From: Allosphingosinicella deserti
GTDB lineage: Bacteria > Pseudomonadota > Alphaproteobacteria > Sphingomonadales > Sphingomonadaceae
DNA: 64,000 bases
Assembly (NCBI RefSeq): GCF_003012735.1
Contig: NZ_PXYI01000002.1
Span: 682,001 to 746,000 of the forward strand
Direction: 5' to 3'
Part shown: piece after piece, positions 1 through 8,367 of the stretch
Layout of the letters: every line of letters starts with the position of its first letter
How positions within the stretch are numbered: the stretch's first letter is position 1
Notes under the pieces: model-generated
Database searches by the model: none
Told to the model about the DNA's origin: nothing
What the model saw: the letters and a program-made list of their open reading frames with translations, nothing else
Made by a program: the position numbers and the translations under genes

Positions 1-193
1 ATTGCAAATTTGCGCCGTGCGAACCCTTATGGGACAGATCAGCCGCACGCTGCTGAACGCTCGCTGGCCGGGCTTGTTCCGGCGATCGGGTCGGAGGGCG
101 AGCGTCGGCCTCACGCCCGCGCGCATCCTGGTGCCGCGTCCATTGCCACCTTCGGCCCCCCGCGGGATGCACGTCGCGAAAGGCAATCGCAGC

Positions 194-418
194 ATGTTCG
201 AAGACTTGGCTCCCGTGCAGGAATGGTCCGGCACCGATCCCGACCGCTTCCGGGCCGAGATCGTCGGGCAGGGGCGGCTATGTCGGCCCGTTAGATCTGA
301 CGCCGGAGGGGTTCCGGTCAGCGTGGTGTCGCTCGACGAACCCGGTTTCGATCGCTTCCCGCTCTACCGCGACGCGATTGCCGCCGCGACGTCACACCGG
401 AAGCCGTCGCAGGAGTGA
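194..418 (+). pseudogene. Remnant of a cupin-like (Cupin_8/JmjC-type) gene
   Basis: The first residues (MFEDLAPVQEWSG, then DPDRFRAEIV) look like the N-terminus of the cupin-like proteins that sphingomonads encode near TonB receptors. The following VVSLDEPGFDRFPLYRDAIA resembles the middle of the same family, just before the metal-binding cupin core. The roughly 100 residues that should lie between are missing, as are the HxD-type core and the whole C-terminus. After about position 390 a different frame stays open to 468, which suggests a further frameshift. I read it as an internally deleted, truncated relic. The family assignment is by recall of sequence style, not by alignment. Confidence 0.45.
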
Positions 419-526
419 AGGCGGCGCTCGCGGATCTGCTCGATGGACCGGCCGAGCGAAAGCAGTGAGAGGTCCGGATGCGCGGAGGCGGCTTGCCCAC
501 CTTTGCGACCGGGTTCACAGGGGGAT

Positions 527-784
527 ATGAGATCCGGTTCCCGCAGGCGCTCGGCCGCCCGCAAGCTGCCCGTCCAGATGCTGGCGTTCCAGACCTTCCT
601 CGGCTGCCTGCTGTTCTTCCCCTTCGTCGACCTGTGGATGGCGGTTCTGGCATGGCTCGTCCCGGACGCCGGGCAGCCCGCCCCGGTCGCCTTGCTGCTC
701 TCGGCGCTGATGGCGGCTGTCTGTGCCTGGAAGCTCCCGAAGCTTGCCGGGCGTGTTCTGGCCGCGGTCCGTGCGCGACGCTGA
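527..784 (+). CDS. Small hypothetical membrane protein (85 aa)
   Basis: A basic N-terminus (MRSGSRRRSAARK) is followed by two hydrophobic segments, at about residues 18-42 and 48-65, and a basic tail. I chose the ATG at 527 over an in-frame ATG at 443 because it follows a purine-rich AGGGGGAT stretch and because the extra upstream residues have no protein-like character. No family is recognised. It lies between the cupin relic and another small membrane protein on the same strand, so the two may be co-transcribed. Confidence 0.5.
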   Translation: MRSGSRRRSAARKLPVQMLAFQTFLGCLLFFPFVDLWMAVLAWLVPDAGQPAPVALLLSALMAAVCAWKLPKLAGRVLAAVRARR

Positions 785-838
785 TCGGGCCACACCGGCG
801 ATCTTGCCCGCGCGCTTCGCCAGGGCTTAAGAGCGGCC

Positions 839-1246
839 ATGCAGCATTGGGTGGACTTCAAGGATCTGATCGCGAGCACGTCCGGTTTCGACCGCGGCAG
901 CCTGCATGTCCTCGCATCGGTGCCGCTTCACGTCATTTGCGCCCTGCTGCTTCGCCGTCCGCTCACCAGCTTCTGGCCGTGGCTGTTGATGCTGGCGCTC
1001 GCCGGCGTCAACGAGGCGGCGAGCGGCTATGCCGACGGGCGCCTCGAGGATTGGGAGATCCCCGGCAGCCTTCGCGACCTGCTGCTGGTGATGGCGTTGC
1101 CGACATTCCTCGCCGTGGCGCTGCGGCTGCGGTTGCTCTCTCCCGCCGGGCGCCGGCCGCCGCCGAGCCGAACCCTGCCGATGCTGCCCGTCTCGGCGTC
1201 GCCGCGTGAGATCATCGTCGACGCCGAGTTCGAGGAAATCCGCTGA
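839..1246 (+). CDS. Hypothetical membrane protein (135 aa)
   Basis: Two or three hydrophobic stretches are visible: residues about 23-38, 44-58 (PWLLMLALAGVNEAASGY) and 80-99. A proline/arginine-rich linker and an acidic tail (IIVDAEFEEIR) follow. The residues around the second helix, with an Asn-Glu pair inside the membrane, recall small VanZ-like or DUF-type membrane proteins, but I cannot place it firmly. It is convergent with the hydrolase gene, with only 5 nt between the two stops. Confidence 0.6.
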   Translation: MQHWVDFKDLIASTSGFDRGSLHVLASVPLHVICALLLRRPLTSFWPWLLMLALAGVNEAASGYADGRLEDWEIPGSLRDLLLVMALPTFLAVALRLRLLSPAGRRPPPSRTLPMLPVSASPREIIVDAEFEEIR

Positions 1247-1251
1247 CTTTC

Positions 1252-2238
1252 TCAGCGCGCGGCCAGCGTGCGGCGGAAGAAGGCGATCACCTCACGGTTG
1301 AAGCGGGCGTGGAAGGCGGCCCGATCGAAGCCGGGCGGATCCGTGCAGATCATTGCGCTCGCCTTGGCCGCCGCCGGCGAGCAAGGGGCCAGAATGGCGA
1401 AATGGCCGGCCTTGGGGATGACGTGGAACTCGGGCCTGTTCGGCAACGCCCCCCGCACCACGTCGGCATGATAGGGCGCCGGCAGGATCTCGTCGGCCTC
1501 AGGCTTCCACAGCTGAACGGGAACGCGCAAGGTACGCATGGTGTCGCGGGTGAAGGTGTAGCCGAGCGCCGGCGCCGCGCTGACAACGGCGCGGATCCGG
1601 CTGTCGTGGGTCCATCGCGGCGGAGTCGCTGGGCGGCGGCCGGCGCTGAGCTTGCAATCGAAATCGCCCGGCCGCTCGCGGCAATGGGCGAGCACCCGCG
1701 TAAGATCCGGCTCCGCACCGGCGGCTGCAAGCACGGTGAAGCCGCCCGACGAGAAGCCGAAGGCGCCGATCCGGTCTGCGTCGATCAGCCCGCGCCATTC
1801 GGGTGCGTCAAGCACGTGATCGATCAGCACCTTCAGCTGGCGGGGACGGTTGGCCATGTCGGTAGCGCGGCTCTGGTCGCGCCAATTGTCGCCGCCATGA
1901 GTCAAGGCGGCGACCACGAACCCGGCTTCGGCAAGCGCGATCGCAGTGTCGAAATGGCCGGCGAACGATCCGCCGTTGCCGTGCGAGAAAACGATCAGCG
2001 GCAGCTTGGCGCCAACCGGTTTCGCGCCGGCCGCGACGAGGCCGTCGCCGAGCCCGAACTTGACCCGCTTCGATGGCGCGTCGCTCGGATACCAGATCCC
2101 GATCTCGATCTCGCCGCCCTCCGGATCGGCAATGGTGCCGCCGCGAAAGCCGGCGGATCGCGCCTCGGCAGCCGTCGATGGGGCGGCGACGCCGAAGGCC
2201 AGGGCCAGAAAGGCCCCGATCGCAAAGAAAGTCCGCAT
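1252..2238 (-). CDS. Secreted alpha/beta-hydrolase (dienelactone/PAF-acetylhydrolase-like)
   Basis: A cleavable signal peptide is clear (MRTFFAIGAFLALAFGVAA, likely cut after an Ala-rich stretch near residue 24). The mature part has the alpha/beta-hydrolase pattern: an oxyanion-type FSHGNGGS, a nucleophile elbow GFSSGG with Ser as nucleophile, an Asp/Glu-containing EADEILPAPYH segment and a final catalytic-type His in AGHFAIL. At 328 aa it has the size of periplasmic dienelactone-hydrolase or platelet-activating-factor-acetylhydrolase relatives. The ATG at 2238 is preceded by AAGGAG at a good distance and starts exactly at the signal peptide, so longer forms are unlikely. Substrate unknown. 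It is divergent from the LytTR gene. Confidence 0.8.
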   Translation of the reverse strand: MRTFFAIGAFLALAFGVAAPSTAAEARSAGFRGGTIADPEGGEIEIGIWYPSDAPSKRVKFGLGDGLVAAGAKPVGAKLPLIVFSHGNGGSFAGHFDTAIALAEAGFVVAALTHGGDNWRDQSRATDMANRPRQLKVLIDHVLDAPEWRGLIDADRIGAFGFSSGGFTVLAAAGAEPDLTRVLAHCRERPGDFDCKLSAGRRPATPPRWTHDSRIRAVVSAAPALGYTFTRDTMRTLRVPVQLWKPEADEILPAPYHADVVRGALPNRPEFHVIPKAGHFAILAPCSPAAAKASAMICTDPPGFDRAAFHARFNREVIAFFRRTLAAR

Positions 2239-2308
2239 GCATGTGCTCCTTGATGATCTTGCGGAGCGGAGTTGGCGCACGATCCGCCTTCGGCGCGAGC
2301 AGGGTTTC

Positions 2309-2342
2309 GCGAACGGGCGAACGGGTTCGCGGGCCGGCGAAC
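2309..2342. promoter_or_regulatory. Cluster of GCGAAC repeats before the LytTR gene
   Basis: GCGAAC occurs at 2309, 2317 and 2337, with an inverted copy (GTTCGC) at 2325, all in 34 bp of the divergent promoter region of the hydrolase and the LytTR regulator. LytTR proteins bind short direct repeats, so this could be an autoregulatory site. The link is inference only. Confidence 0.3.
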
Positions 2343-2359
2343 CGCGCTATAGGGGCGCG

Positions 2360-3154
2360 GTGACTCCGGATCCGACCCGTGCCCCTGTCTGGCTCAAGTG
2401 GCTGCTGACCACGACCTGCGTCGGCCTCATCCTCGGGCTGATCGGACCCTATGGCAGCTATCTCAATGGACCCGCCCATGTCCGGATCTTCTACTGGATC
2501 GGGATGAGCTGGCTCGGCATGGCGATCCTGATGCCGTCGATCATCGTCGCGCTGCGGCTCGCCCGGCGCTGGGCTCTGCCGCAATGGCTGACGATCGGAG
2601 TCGCGATGATCCTCGCGGCGATCCCGCTCAGCGCCGCAATCGCGCTGATCGCGACCGCCTTGTGGCCCGAGCTGACCTTTCTCGGGCCGGCCGACTGGTA
2701 TGCACAGGTGCTGTTCGTCTGCCTGCTCCAGGGCGGCGCCTATCTGCTGGTCGCGCGCCGGGGCGCTGATGTCCTGGTAACCAGCCGACCAGCGGTGCCG
2801 AGCCACGATTCGGCCACTCCCGCAGGCCCGTCACCGCCGGCCGTGTCTGCCGCAGCGCCGCTCTGCCTGCAGATGGAGGATCATTATGTCCGGATCCACG
2901 GCGCCACCGGATCGCGTCTCGAGCACAGCACACTGGCGCAGGCGATTGCCGATTATGGGACCGGGGAGGGTTTGCAGATCCACCGCTCCTGGTGGGTCGC
3001 CCGTTCGGCAATCGCCGAGATCGTCCCGGACGGTCGGAGCGTGAAGATCAGGCTCACCAACGGCGTGGTGGCGCCGGTCTCGCGCAGCCGGCTCGCGGCA
3101 CTGCGCGCGGCAGGGTGGCTGGAAGACGCCAAAGTCGACGCTCCGGCCGAGTAG
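2360..3154 (+). CDS. Membrane-anchored LytTR-type DNA-binding regulator
   Basis: The N-terminal half holds four hydrophobic segments (about residues 13-30, 42-62, 73-97 and 111-130). A Pro/Ala/Ser-rich linker follows, then a LytTR-like domain from about residue 168 with the typical beta-strand phrases CLQMEDHYVRIH, LQIHRSWWVAR and PVSRSRLAALR. Such proteins place a DNA-binding domain on the inner face of the membrane and respond to a membrane signal. The GTG at 2360 is preferred: it follows AGGGG at a fitting distance and the first helix begins soon after, whereas upstream in-frame codons run antisense through the hydrolase gene. No sensor kinase lies alongside. Confidence 0.75.
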   Translation: MTPDPTRAPVWLKWLLTTTCVGLILGLIGPYGSYLNGPAHVRIFYWIGMSWLGMAILMPSIIVALRLARRWALPQWLTIGVAMILAAIPLSAAIALIATALWPELTFLGPADWYAQVLFVCLLQGGAYLLVARRGADVLVTSRPAVPSHDSATPAGPSPPAVSAAAPLCLQMEDHYVRIHGATGSRLEHSTLAQAIADYGTGEGLQIHRSWWVARSAIAEIVPDGRSVKIRLTNGVVAPVSRSRLAALRAAGWLEDAKVDAPAE

Positions 3155-3174
3155 ACCAAGGTGGCCCGACGGAC

Positions 3175-4452
3175 TCAGAACACGAAATCCGCGGAGAGCC
3201 AGAAGCGGTCGGTGTCCGTCGCGAAGCCTTTGGTCCGGTAGCCGGCGTAGCGCGCTGCGAGCGTGGTGCGGCCGATCTTCGCACTGGCGAGCAGATCGAT
3301 CTCGCGCCCGTAATCGAGGTCGAGCCGGTCGCTCTCGAAGCGGTGCCAGGTCGCCGAGAGGGTGATCGCATCGGCCGGGCCGACCTTCTTGGCGCCATAG
3401 CCGGCCCCGAAATAGAGATCGCGAAGGCCATTGGGCGGCGTCACGACGAAGCGATCGGCCCAGCCGTTGAACTTGAACAAGGTGGCGAGCGGCGTCTGGA
3501 AGCTGGTGAGCGCACGACCGTCATCGGCGCCGAGCTCTTCATAGCCGGCCGTGGCGGTGAAGCCCGCGGCTGCGGCGGAGGCTTCGGCGAGCAGGTAGGT
3601 GGCCGAATAATCGTTCGGATTGCGATGATAGTCGCTCTGGCGCGCATAGCTCGCCGCATAAGAGAGCGTTGCAGGGCCGGCCGGCCGGCTGCCCGCCAAT
3701 CTTACGCCGTAGGTCTGGCTGGAGAGGCGATAGGCCTGCACGAGGGCTTCGTCCTGATCGACCAGGAGGGCGAAGGCGCTGATCGTGCCGACCGGGGTGG
3801 GCAGGCCGGCGACTGCGAACAGATTGTCGCCGTCGACTGCCGTCTGGCGCGCGCCGCGTCCGCGGCTGCCGTTCACGGTGCGCACGCTCCAGACGTAGCT
3901 GACGTCGAGGGTGGGGCCGCTTTTGGCGCCATATTGCAGGCGGAGGGCATCGAAGGTCTGCTCGTTCTGGCGGAAGGCCGCGCCGCCGACGAAGCGCTGG
4001 TCGAGCAGTTCGATCCGCTGCCGCCCGAGCGTTACCGCGCCGTTCTTCAGGCCGGCATAGCGGACCTGGGCCCGGTTGAGCTCGACATTTTCCGGATCGA
4101 GCACCAGCGGCCGGTCGGTCGGCCCGCGCACGCCGTTAAAATAGTCATCGACGAGCGCCACCGTCGCTTCGCCCTCGATCAGCATCGACCAGGGGCCGGA
4201 CGCGACCTCCGCACCGGTGCGCAGCCGGGTGGTCAGCGCGTCCGCTTCGCGGGCGAGCCCGTCCTGATCGACATGTTCGTAGCGGATGCGCGCGTCGAAA
4301 ATCGGCTTCACCGTCACCGGCTCCGCGGCGGCCGCGGCCGGCGCGAGGACCGCACAAGTGAGCGCGACCTGGGCGACGCGCCCGCTGCGCGGAGCACGTC
4401 GTTCCGGTTCGCCGCGCCACGTCGCGCGGCGATCGACACCGTCGTCAACCAT
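3175..4452 (-). CDS. Outer-membrane porin of the alginate-export type, probable nitrate/nitrite porin
   Basis: A 425-aa protein with an Ala-rich export signal near residues 27-43 and then alternating polar/aromatic beta-strand sequence ending in Phe (LSADFVF), the mark of an outer-membrane barrel. The phrases EGEATVALVDDYFNGV, NRAQVRYAGLKNGAVTLGRQ and FVGGAAFRQNEQTFDALR fit the alginate-export family (large family of 16-18-strand porins). It is the last gene of the nirB-nirD-cobA run, 10 nt after cobA, so passage of nitrate or nitrite through the outer membrane is the likely job. That role rests on context. The start at 4452 has GGGGGA upstream, but the first 26 residues are odd and a later start is possible. 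Confidence 0.75.
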   Translation of the reverse strand: MVDDGVDRRATWRGEPERRAPRSGRVAQVALTCAVLAPAAAAAEPVTVKPIFDARIRYEHVDQDGLAREADALTTRLRTGAEVASGPWSMLIEGEATVALVDDYFNGVRGPTDRPLVLDPENVELNRAQVRYAGLKNGAVTLGRQRIELLDQRFVGGAAFRQNEQTFDALRLQYGAKSGPTLDVSYVWSVRTVNGSRGRGARQTAVDGDNLFAVAGLPTPVGTISAFALLVDQDEALVQAYRLSSQTYGVRLAGSRPAGPATLSYAASYARQSDYHRNPNDYSATYLLAEASAAAAGFTATAGYEELGADDGRALTSFQTPLATLFKFNGWADRFVVTPPNGLRDLYFGAGYGAKKVGPADAITLSATWHRFESDRLDLDYGREIDLLASAKIGRTTLAARYAGYRTKGFATDTDRFWLSADFVF

Positions 4453-4462
4453 GGTCTTCCCC

Positions 4463-5257
4463 CTAGATCGTCGTGGTCATCGATATGGTCTGGTCAGCCT
4501 GGACTGGTTCGCGGCCGGCCGGCACACCGACGGCTTCGCCGACCAGCAGCAGGGTCGGATCGTCGTCGCTGATCGTCGCGACCAGGAACGACAGAGCGTC
4601 GAGGCGGCCGCGGATGATCCGTTCGTTCGGCAGCGAGACGTTGACTGCGACCATGACCGGCGTATCGGCGCGGCGGCCGGCGGCGATCAGGTTGCGGGCG
4701 ATCTCGCCGGCCGAGCCGCGGCCCATGTAGAAAGCGAGGGTCGTGTCGGCGGCGGCGAGCGCGCGCCAGTCGAGCGAGAGCGTCTCGCCAGCGCGGGCAT
4801 GCGCCGTCACGAAGGTCAGGCGGCGGGCGAGCCCGCGCAGGGTCAGCGACACCCGGCTCGACGCGGCGGCGGCGCTGGCGGCGGTGATTCCGGGGCAGAT
4901 GCGGACGGTGACGCCGTGGGCGGCGAGATGCTCGACCTCTTCGGCCGAGCGGCCGAATACGGAGGGGTCGCCGCCCTTCAGCCGCACCACCTTCATCCCC
5001 GATCGCGCCGCCGCGAGCATCAGCGCATTGATCGAGCGCTGATCCTTGGAATGCCGACCCGAGCGCTTGCCGACCGAGACCATGACGACATGCGCCGGCG
5101 CCAGCGCGAGCACGCCCGGCCCGACCAGGGCATCGTGGAACAGGATGTCGCAGCCGGCGATCAGCCGCTCGGCCTTGCGGGTGAGCAGGTCGGGGTCGCC
5201 CGGTCCGGCGCCGACCAGCCAGACCTCGCCGGGGGCGATGAGCGGTTCGCCCGCCAT
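4463..5257 (-). CDS. cobA: Uroporphyrinogen-III C-methyltransferase
   Basis: Single-domain SUMT (264 aa). It adds two methyl groups from S-adenosylmethionine to uroporphyrinogen III, giving precorrin-2 for siroheme. The SAM-binding glycine loop VGAGPGDPDLLT is at residues 15-26, and the second signature VVRLKGGDPSVFGR lies near residue 91. It lacks the CysG dehydrogenase/chelatase half, so oxidation and iron insertion must come from elsewhere. It starts one nucleotide after the nirD stop. Siroheme is the catalytic cofactor of NirB, which explains its place in this operon. Confidence 0.93.
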   Translation of the reverse strand: MAGEPLIAPGEVWLVGAGPGDPDLLTRKAERLIAGCDILFHDALVGPGVLALAPAHVVMVSVGKRSGRHSKDQRSINALMLAAARSGMKVVRLKGGDPSVFGRSAEEVEHLAAHGVTVRICPGITAASAAAASSRVSLTLRGLARRLTFVTAHARAGETLSLDWRALAAADTTLAFYMGRGSAGEIARNLIAAGRRADTPVMVAVNVSLPNERIIRGRLDALSFLVATISDDDPTLLLVGEAVGVPAGREPVQADQTISMTTTI

Positions 5258-5258
5258 C

Positions 5259-5618
5259 TCAGGCGGCCCTCGCCACCGGCGCGAGCGCGACGATCGCGCT
5301 GCGCAGGATCAGCACGCGGCCGCCGCTCACCTTCACCGGGATGGTTGGCGTGCACCCCTTGTCCTGGCCTTGCGCCTCGCCGCTGGCCAGCGAGATCACC
5401 CAATTGTGCAGCGGGCAGGTGACGCTCGATCCGTGGACGATGCCCTCCGACAGCGGGCCCCTGCCGTGCGGGCAGCGATTGACCAGCGCATAGACCTGGT
5501 CGCTGCCGGTGCGGAACACCGCGATGTCGTCGCCGCCGGGCACGCTTATCGTGCGGGCGCCGCGGAGCGGAATCTCGGCGAGATAGCCGACGTCGAGCCA
5601 ATCTCCGGTGATCATCAT
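5259..5618 (-). CDS. nirD: Assimilatory nitrite reductase small subunit NirD (Rieske-type)
   Basis: A 119-aa Rieske-like protein that partners the siroheme subunit NirB in NAD(P)H-dependent reduction of nitrite to ammonium. Both halves of the Rieske cluster motif are present, CPHGRGPL and CPLHNW, so this copy should still bind a [2Fe-2S] centre, unlike enteric NirD in which the ligands are lost. Two adjacent ATG codons (5618 and 5615) are possible starts. The first begins one nucleotide after the nirB stop and the gene ends one nucleotide before cobA, so translation is coupled across all three. Confidence 0.92.
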   Translation of the reverse strand: MMITGDWLDVGYLAEIPLRGARTISVPGGDDIAVFRTGSDQVYALVNRCPHGRGPLSEGIVHGSSVTCPLHNWVISLASGEAQGQDKGCTPTIPVKVSGGRVLILRSAIVALAPVARAA

Positions 5619-5619
5619 C

Positions 5620-8130
5620 TTACTCCGCGGGTTCGAGGATCTGGGGGGCGGGGCGAAGCTCGCCCAGGGGAGCATGCTGCTCGTGGTGGGCGCCGGCGGC
5701 GCGTTCGGCCCAGGGATCGGTCTGGCAGAAACGCTGCGAAACATGGAAGCGCTCGGTCAGCGCCCTGCGGCCGTCCTCGTCGTCGACCAGGCGGCTCTGG
5801 AGATAGGCGAGGCCGACCCGCTCGATCCACGGCGCGGTGCGTTCGAGGTAGCGCGCTTCCTCGCGGTAGAGCTGGATGAAGGCGGCGCAATGGTCCATCG
5901 CCTCGGCCTCGGTCGCCACCCGGCAGAGGAAATCGGTGGCGCGGACCTTTATGCCGCCATTGCCGCCGATGTGGAGTTCGTAGCCCGAATCGACGCAGAC
6001 CACGCCGAAATCCTTGATCGTCGCCTCGGCGCAATTGCGCGGGCAGCCGGACACCGCGATCTTGAACTTGTGGGGCATCCAGCTTCCCCAGGTCATGCGT
6101 TCAATCTTGACTCCGAGGCCGGTCGAATCCTGGGTTCCGAACCGGCACCAATCCGATCCGACGCAGGTCTTCACCGTGCGCAGCGACTTGCCGTAGGCAT
6201 GGCCCGAGACCATGCCGGCGGCGTTGAGATCGGCCCAGACCGCGGGCAGATCCTCTTTCCTGATGCCGAAGATGTCGAGCCGCTGGCCGCCGGTAACCTT
6301 GACCAAGGGCGCATTGTATTTCTCGACCACGTCGGCGATCGCGCGCAGCTCGCGCGGGTTGGTGATCCCGCCCCACATCCGCGGCACCACCGAGTAGGTG
6401 CCGTCCTTCTGGATGTTGGCGTGCATGCGCTCGTTGACGAAGCGGCTCTGCTGATCGTCCTGATACTCGCCCGGCCAGGCGCAGAGCAGATAATAATTGA
6501 GCGCCGGCCGGCAGGACGAGCAGCCGTCGGGGGTCGACCAATGCAGCTTCTGCATCACTTCGGGGATCGCGCGAAGGCTCTGGGCGATGATCTCGCGGCG
6601 GACGTCGTCATGGGTGAAGCTGGTGCATTTGCACATCGGCTTCTCGCCGCGCTCGCCCGCATAGGCATCGCCCAGGGTCAGCGCGAGCAGGCCTTCGACC
6701 AACGAGGTGCAGGAGCCGCACGAGGCCGACGCCTTGGAACAGCCGCGGACCGCGTCGAGCGTGCAGGCGCCGCCCTCGACCGCCGCCACCACCGCGCCCT
6801 TGGACACGCCGTTGCAGCCGCAGATCTCGGCTTCGGCGGGCAAGGCGGCAAGCCGGGCGTGGGGATCGCCGCCGCCGGCGCCGGCCGCCACCGGGCCGTG
6901 GATCAGGGTGGCGCGGAGCGGCGAGACGTCCTCGCCCTTCTTGAGCAGATCGAAATACCAGCTGCCGTCGGCGGTGTCGCCGTAGAGGACGGTGCCGACG
7001 ATCCGCGCATCGCGGACCACGATCCGTTTGTAGACGCCCCGCGCGGCATCGCGCAGCACGATGTCCTCGGCGCCGTCGCCGCCCGAAAAATCGCCCGCCG
7101 AGTAGACGTCGATGCCGGACACCTTGAGCTTGGTGGCGGTGGCGGTCGGACGATAGGTTCCGGCGCCGGTGGTCAGCGTGTCGGCGAGCGCGCGGCACAT
7201 CTCCCAGATGGGCGCGACCAGGCCGCAGCAGGCGCCGTCATGCTCGGCGCATTCGCCGACCGCCAATATGTCGGCATCCGACGTCACCATCGCGTCGTCC
7301 ACATGGATGCCGCGGCCGACCGCAAGCCCTGCGGCGGCGGCAAGCCGGATGTTCGGCCGGATGCCGACCGCCATGACGACGAGGGTCGCGGGGATCTCGC
7401 GCCCGTCCTTCAAGCGCACGCCTTCGACCTTGCCGTCGCCGAGGATTTCGGCGGTGTCGGCGCCGGTGAAGATGGTCTGGCCGCGGCCTTCCAGCGCGGT
7501 CTTGAGCAGCCAGGCCGCGGCTTCGTCGAGCTGGCGTTCCATCAGGGTCGGCATCAGGTGCAGCACGGTGACCTTCATGCCCCGCAGGGTGAGGCCGTGC
7601 GCCGCCTCAAGCCCGAGCAGGCCGCCGCCGATCACCACCGCATCGCCGCCGGCTTGCGCGGCGCGGACCATCGCCTCGACATCGTCGAGATCGCGGAACG
7701 AGACCACGCCGGGCAGGTCGCGGCCGGGGATCGGGATCATGATCGGATCGGAGCCGGTGGCGATGATCAACTTGTCGTAGGCGACGCTGCGTCCCGACGC
7801 GGATGTGACGACGCGCCGGCTGCGATCGATCGCGGCGACCGGGTCGCCGGCGACAAGGCTGATGTTGTTGGCCGCATACCAGGCACGGTCGTTGAGCACG
7901 ATCTCGTCGAAGCTCTTCTCGCCGGCGAGCACGGGCGAGAGCATGATCCGATCGTAATTGACCCGCGGCTCGGCGCCGAAGATCGTGATCCGGTAGCGGT
8001 GCGGATCGCGCTTCAGCACCTCCTCGACCGCGCGGCAGCCGGCCATGCCGTTGCCGATCACCACGAGGTGGGGGCGTGCGTCGCCGCTTCGCTCTTCCCC
8101 GGATCCCTGCCAGCCCGCCGAAAAATCCAT
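5620..8130 (-). CDS. nirB: Assimilatory nitrite reductase large subunit NirB
   Basis: An 836-aa siroheme nitrite reductase. In order: an FAD/NAD(P) oxidoreductase domain (GNGMAG near residue 20 and GGGLLGLEAA in the second Rossmann fold), a BFD-like [2Fe-2S] domain with CGCNG and CxxC-type cysteines around residues 435-480, and the siroheme/4Fe-4S reductase half with CVGSDWCRFG (about 657) and GCPRNC (about 694) as cluster ligands. It reduces nitrite to ammonium in the cytoplasm. The ATG at 8130 is chosen because GGAGCAGGG precedes it and a strong terminator hairpin ends only about 19 nt upstream, so the longer frame cannot be the start. Expression should depend on read-through of that terminator. 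Confidence 0.95.
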   Translation of the reverse strand: MDFSAGWQGSGEERSGDARPHLVVIGNGMAGCRAVEEVLKRDPHRYRITIFGAEPRVNYDRIMLSPVLAGEKSFDEIVLNDRAWYAANNISLVAGDPVAAIDRSRRVVTSASGRSVAYDKLIIATGSDPIMIPIPGRDLPGVVSFRDLDDVEAMVRAAQAGGDAVVIGGGLLGLEAAHGLTLRGMKVTVLHLMPTLMERQLDEAAAWLLKTALEGRGQTIFTGADTAEILGDGKVEGVRLKDGREIPATLVVMAVGIRPNIRLAAAAGLAVGRGIHVDDAMVTSDADILAVGECAEHDGACCGLVAPIWEMCRALADTLTTGAGTYRPTATATKLKVSGIDVYSAGDFSGGDGAEDIVLRDAARGVYKRIVVRDARIVGTVLYGDTADGSWYFDLLKKGEDVSPLRATLIHGPVAAGAGGGDPHARLAALPAEAEICGCNGVSKGAVVAAVEGGACTLDAVRGCSKASASCGSCTSLVEGLLALTLGDAYAGERGEKPMCKCTSFTHDDVRREIIAQSLRAIPEVMQKLHWSTPDGCSSCRPALNYYLLCAWPGEYQDDQQSRFVNERMHANIQKDGTYSVVPRMWGGITNPRELRAIADVVEKYNAPLVKVTGGQRLDIFGIRKEDLPAVWADLNAAGMVSGHAYGKSLRTVKTCVGSDWCRFGTQDSTGLGVKIERMTWGSWMPHKFKIAVSGCPRNCAEATIKDFGVVCVDSGYELHIGGNGGIKVRATDFLCRVATEAEAMDHCAAFIQLYREEARYLERTAPWIERVGLAYLQSRLVDDEDGRRALTERFHVSQRFCQTDPWAERAAGAHHEQHAPLGELRPAPQILEPAE

Positions 8131-8148
8131 CACCCTGCTCCGAAACGC

Positions 8149-8196
8149 AAAAAGGCCGCCCGCGACCCGCCCCTTTCGGGGCGGTCGCAGGCGGCC
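8149..8196 (-). terminator. Leader terminator (attenuator) before nirB
   Basis: On the minus strand a GC-rich stem (arms 8190-8196 and 8154-8160, continued inward by GCGACC/GGTCGC-type and CCCC/GGGG pairing around a GAAA loop) is followed directly by five Ts. This is a textbook intrinsic terminator placed 19 nt before the nirB ATG and after the tandem hexaloop hairpins, so it should stop transcription unless an antiterminator acts. Confidence 0.85.
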
Positions 8197-8236
8197 TTGC
8201 CTGTTGCTCACCCGGCCGAAGCCGGAGCGTCCTTCA

Positions 8237-8287
8237 CCTTCTCCGTCGAAGGCTCGGGTCTATGTCGCTGCGGACAGCCTCGTCCGC
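8237..8287 (-). promoter_or_regulatory. Tandem hexaloop hairpins, probable NasT (ANTAR) RNA target, nirB leader
   Basis: Two small hairpins lie in the transcript between nasS and nirB. The first (8287-8270) has stem GCGGAC/GTCCGC with the six-base loop GAGGCT. The second (8252-8237) has stem CCTTC/GAAGG with loop GACGGA. ANTAR proteins bind paired hexaloop hairpins with A at loop position 1 and G at position 4; here position 4 is G in both, while position 1 is G rather than A. With nasT immediately upstream and a terminator immediately downstream, this is very likely the NasT antitermination site. Confidence 0.75.
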
Positions 8288-8367
8288 GTGTGTCCAAGGT
8301 GCGGGAGACCGGCGCCCCACGCAAGTGCAATTATTGCGATGCAGCAAGCATGTGAATTTTTGTGCAT

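Noticed and set aside
5608..8355. A 915-codon open frame on the plus strand opposite nirB
   Set aside because: It is antisense to a gene with clear NirB motifs, its product is His/Arg/Gly-rich with no known fold, and long antisense frames are normal in GC-rich codon usage.
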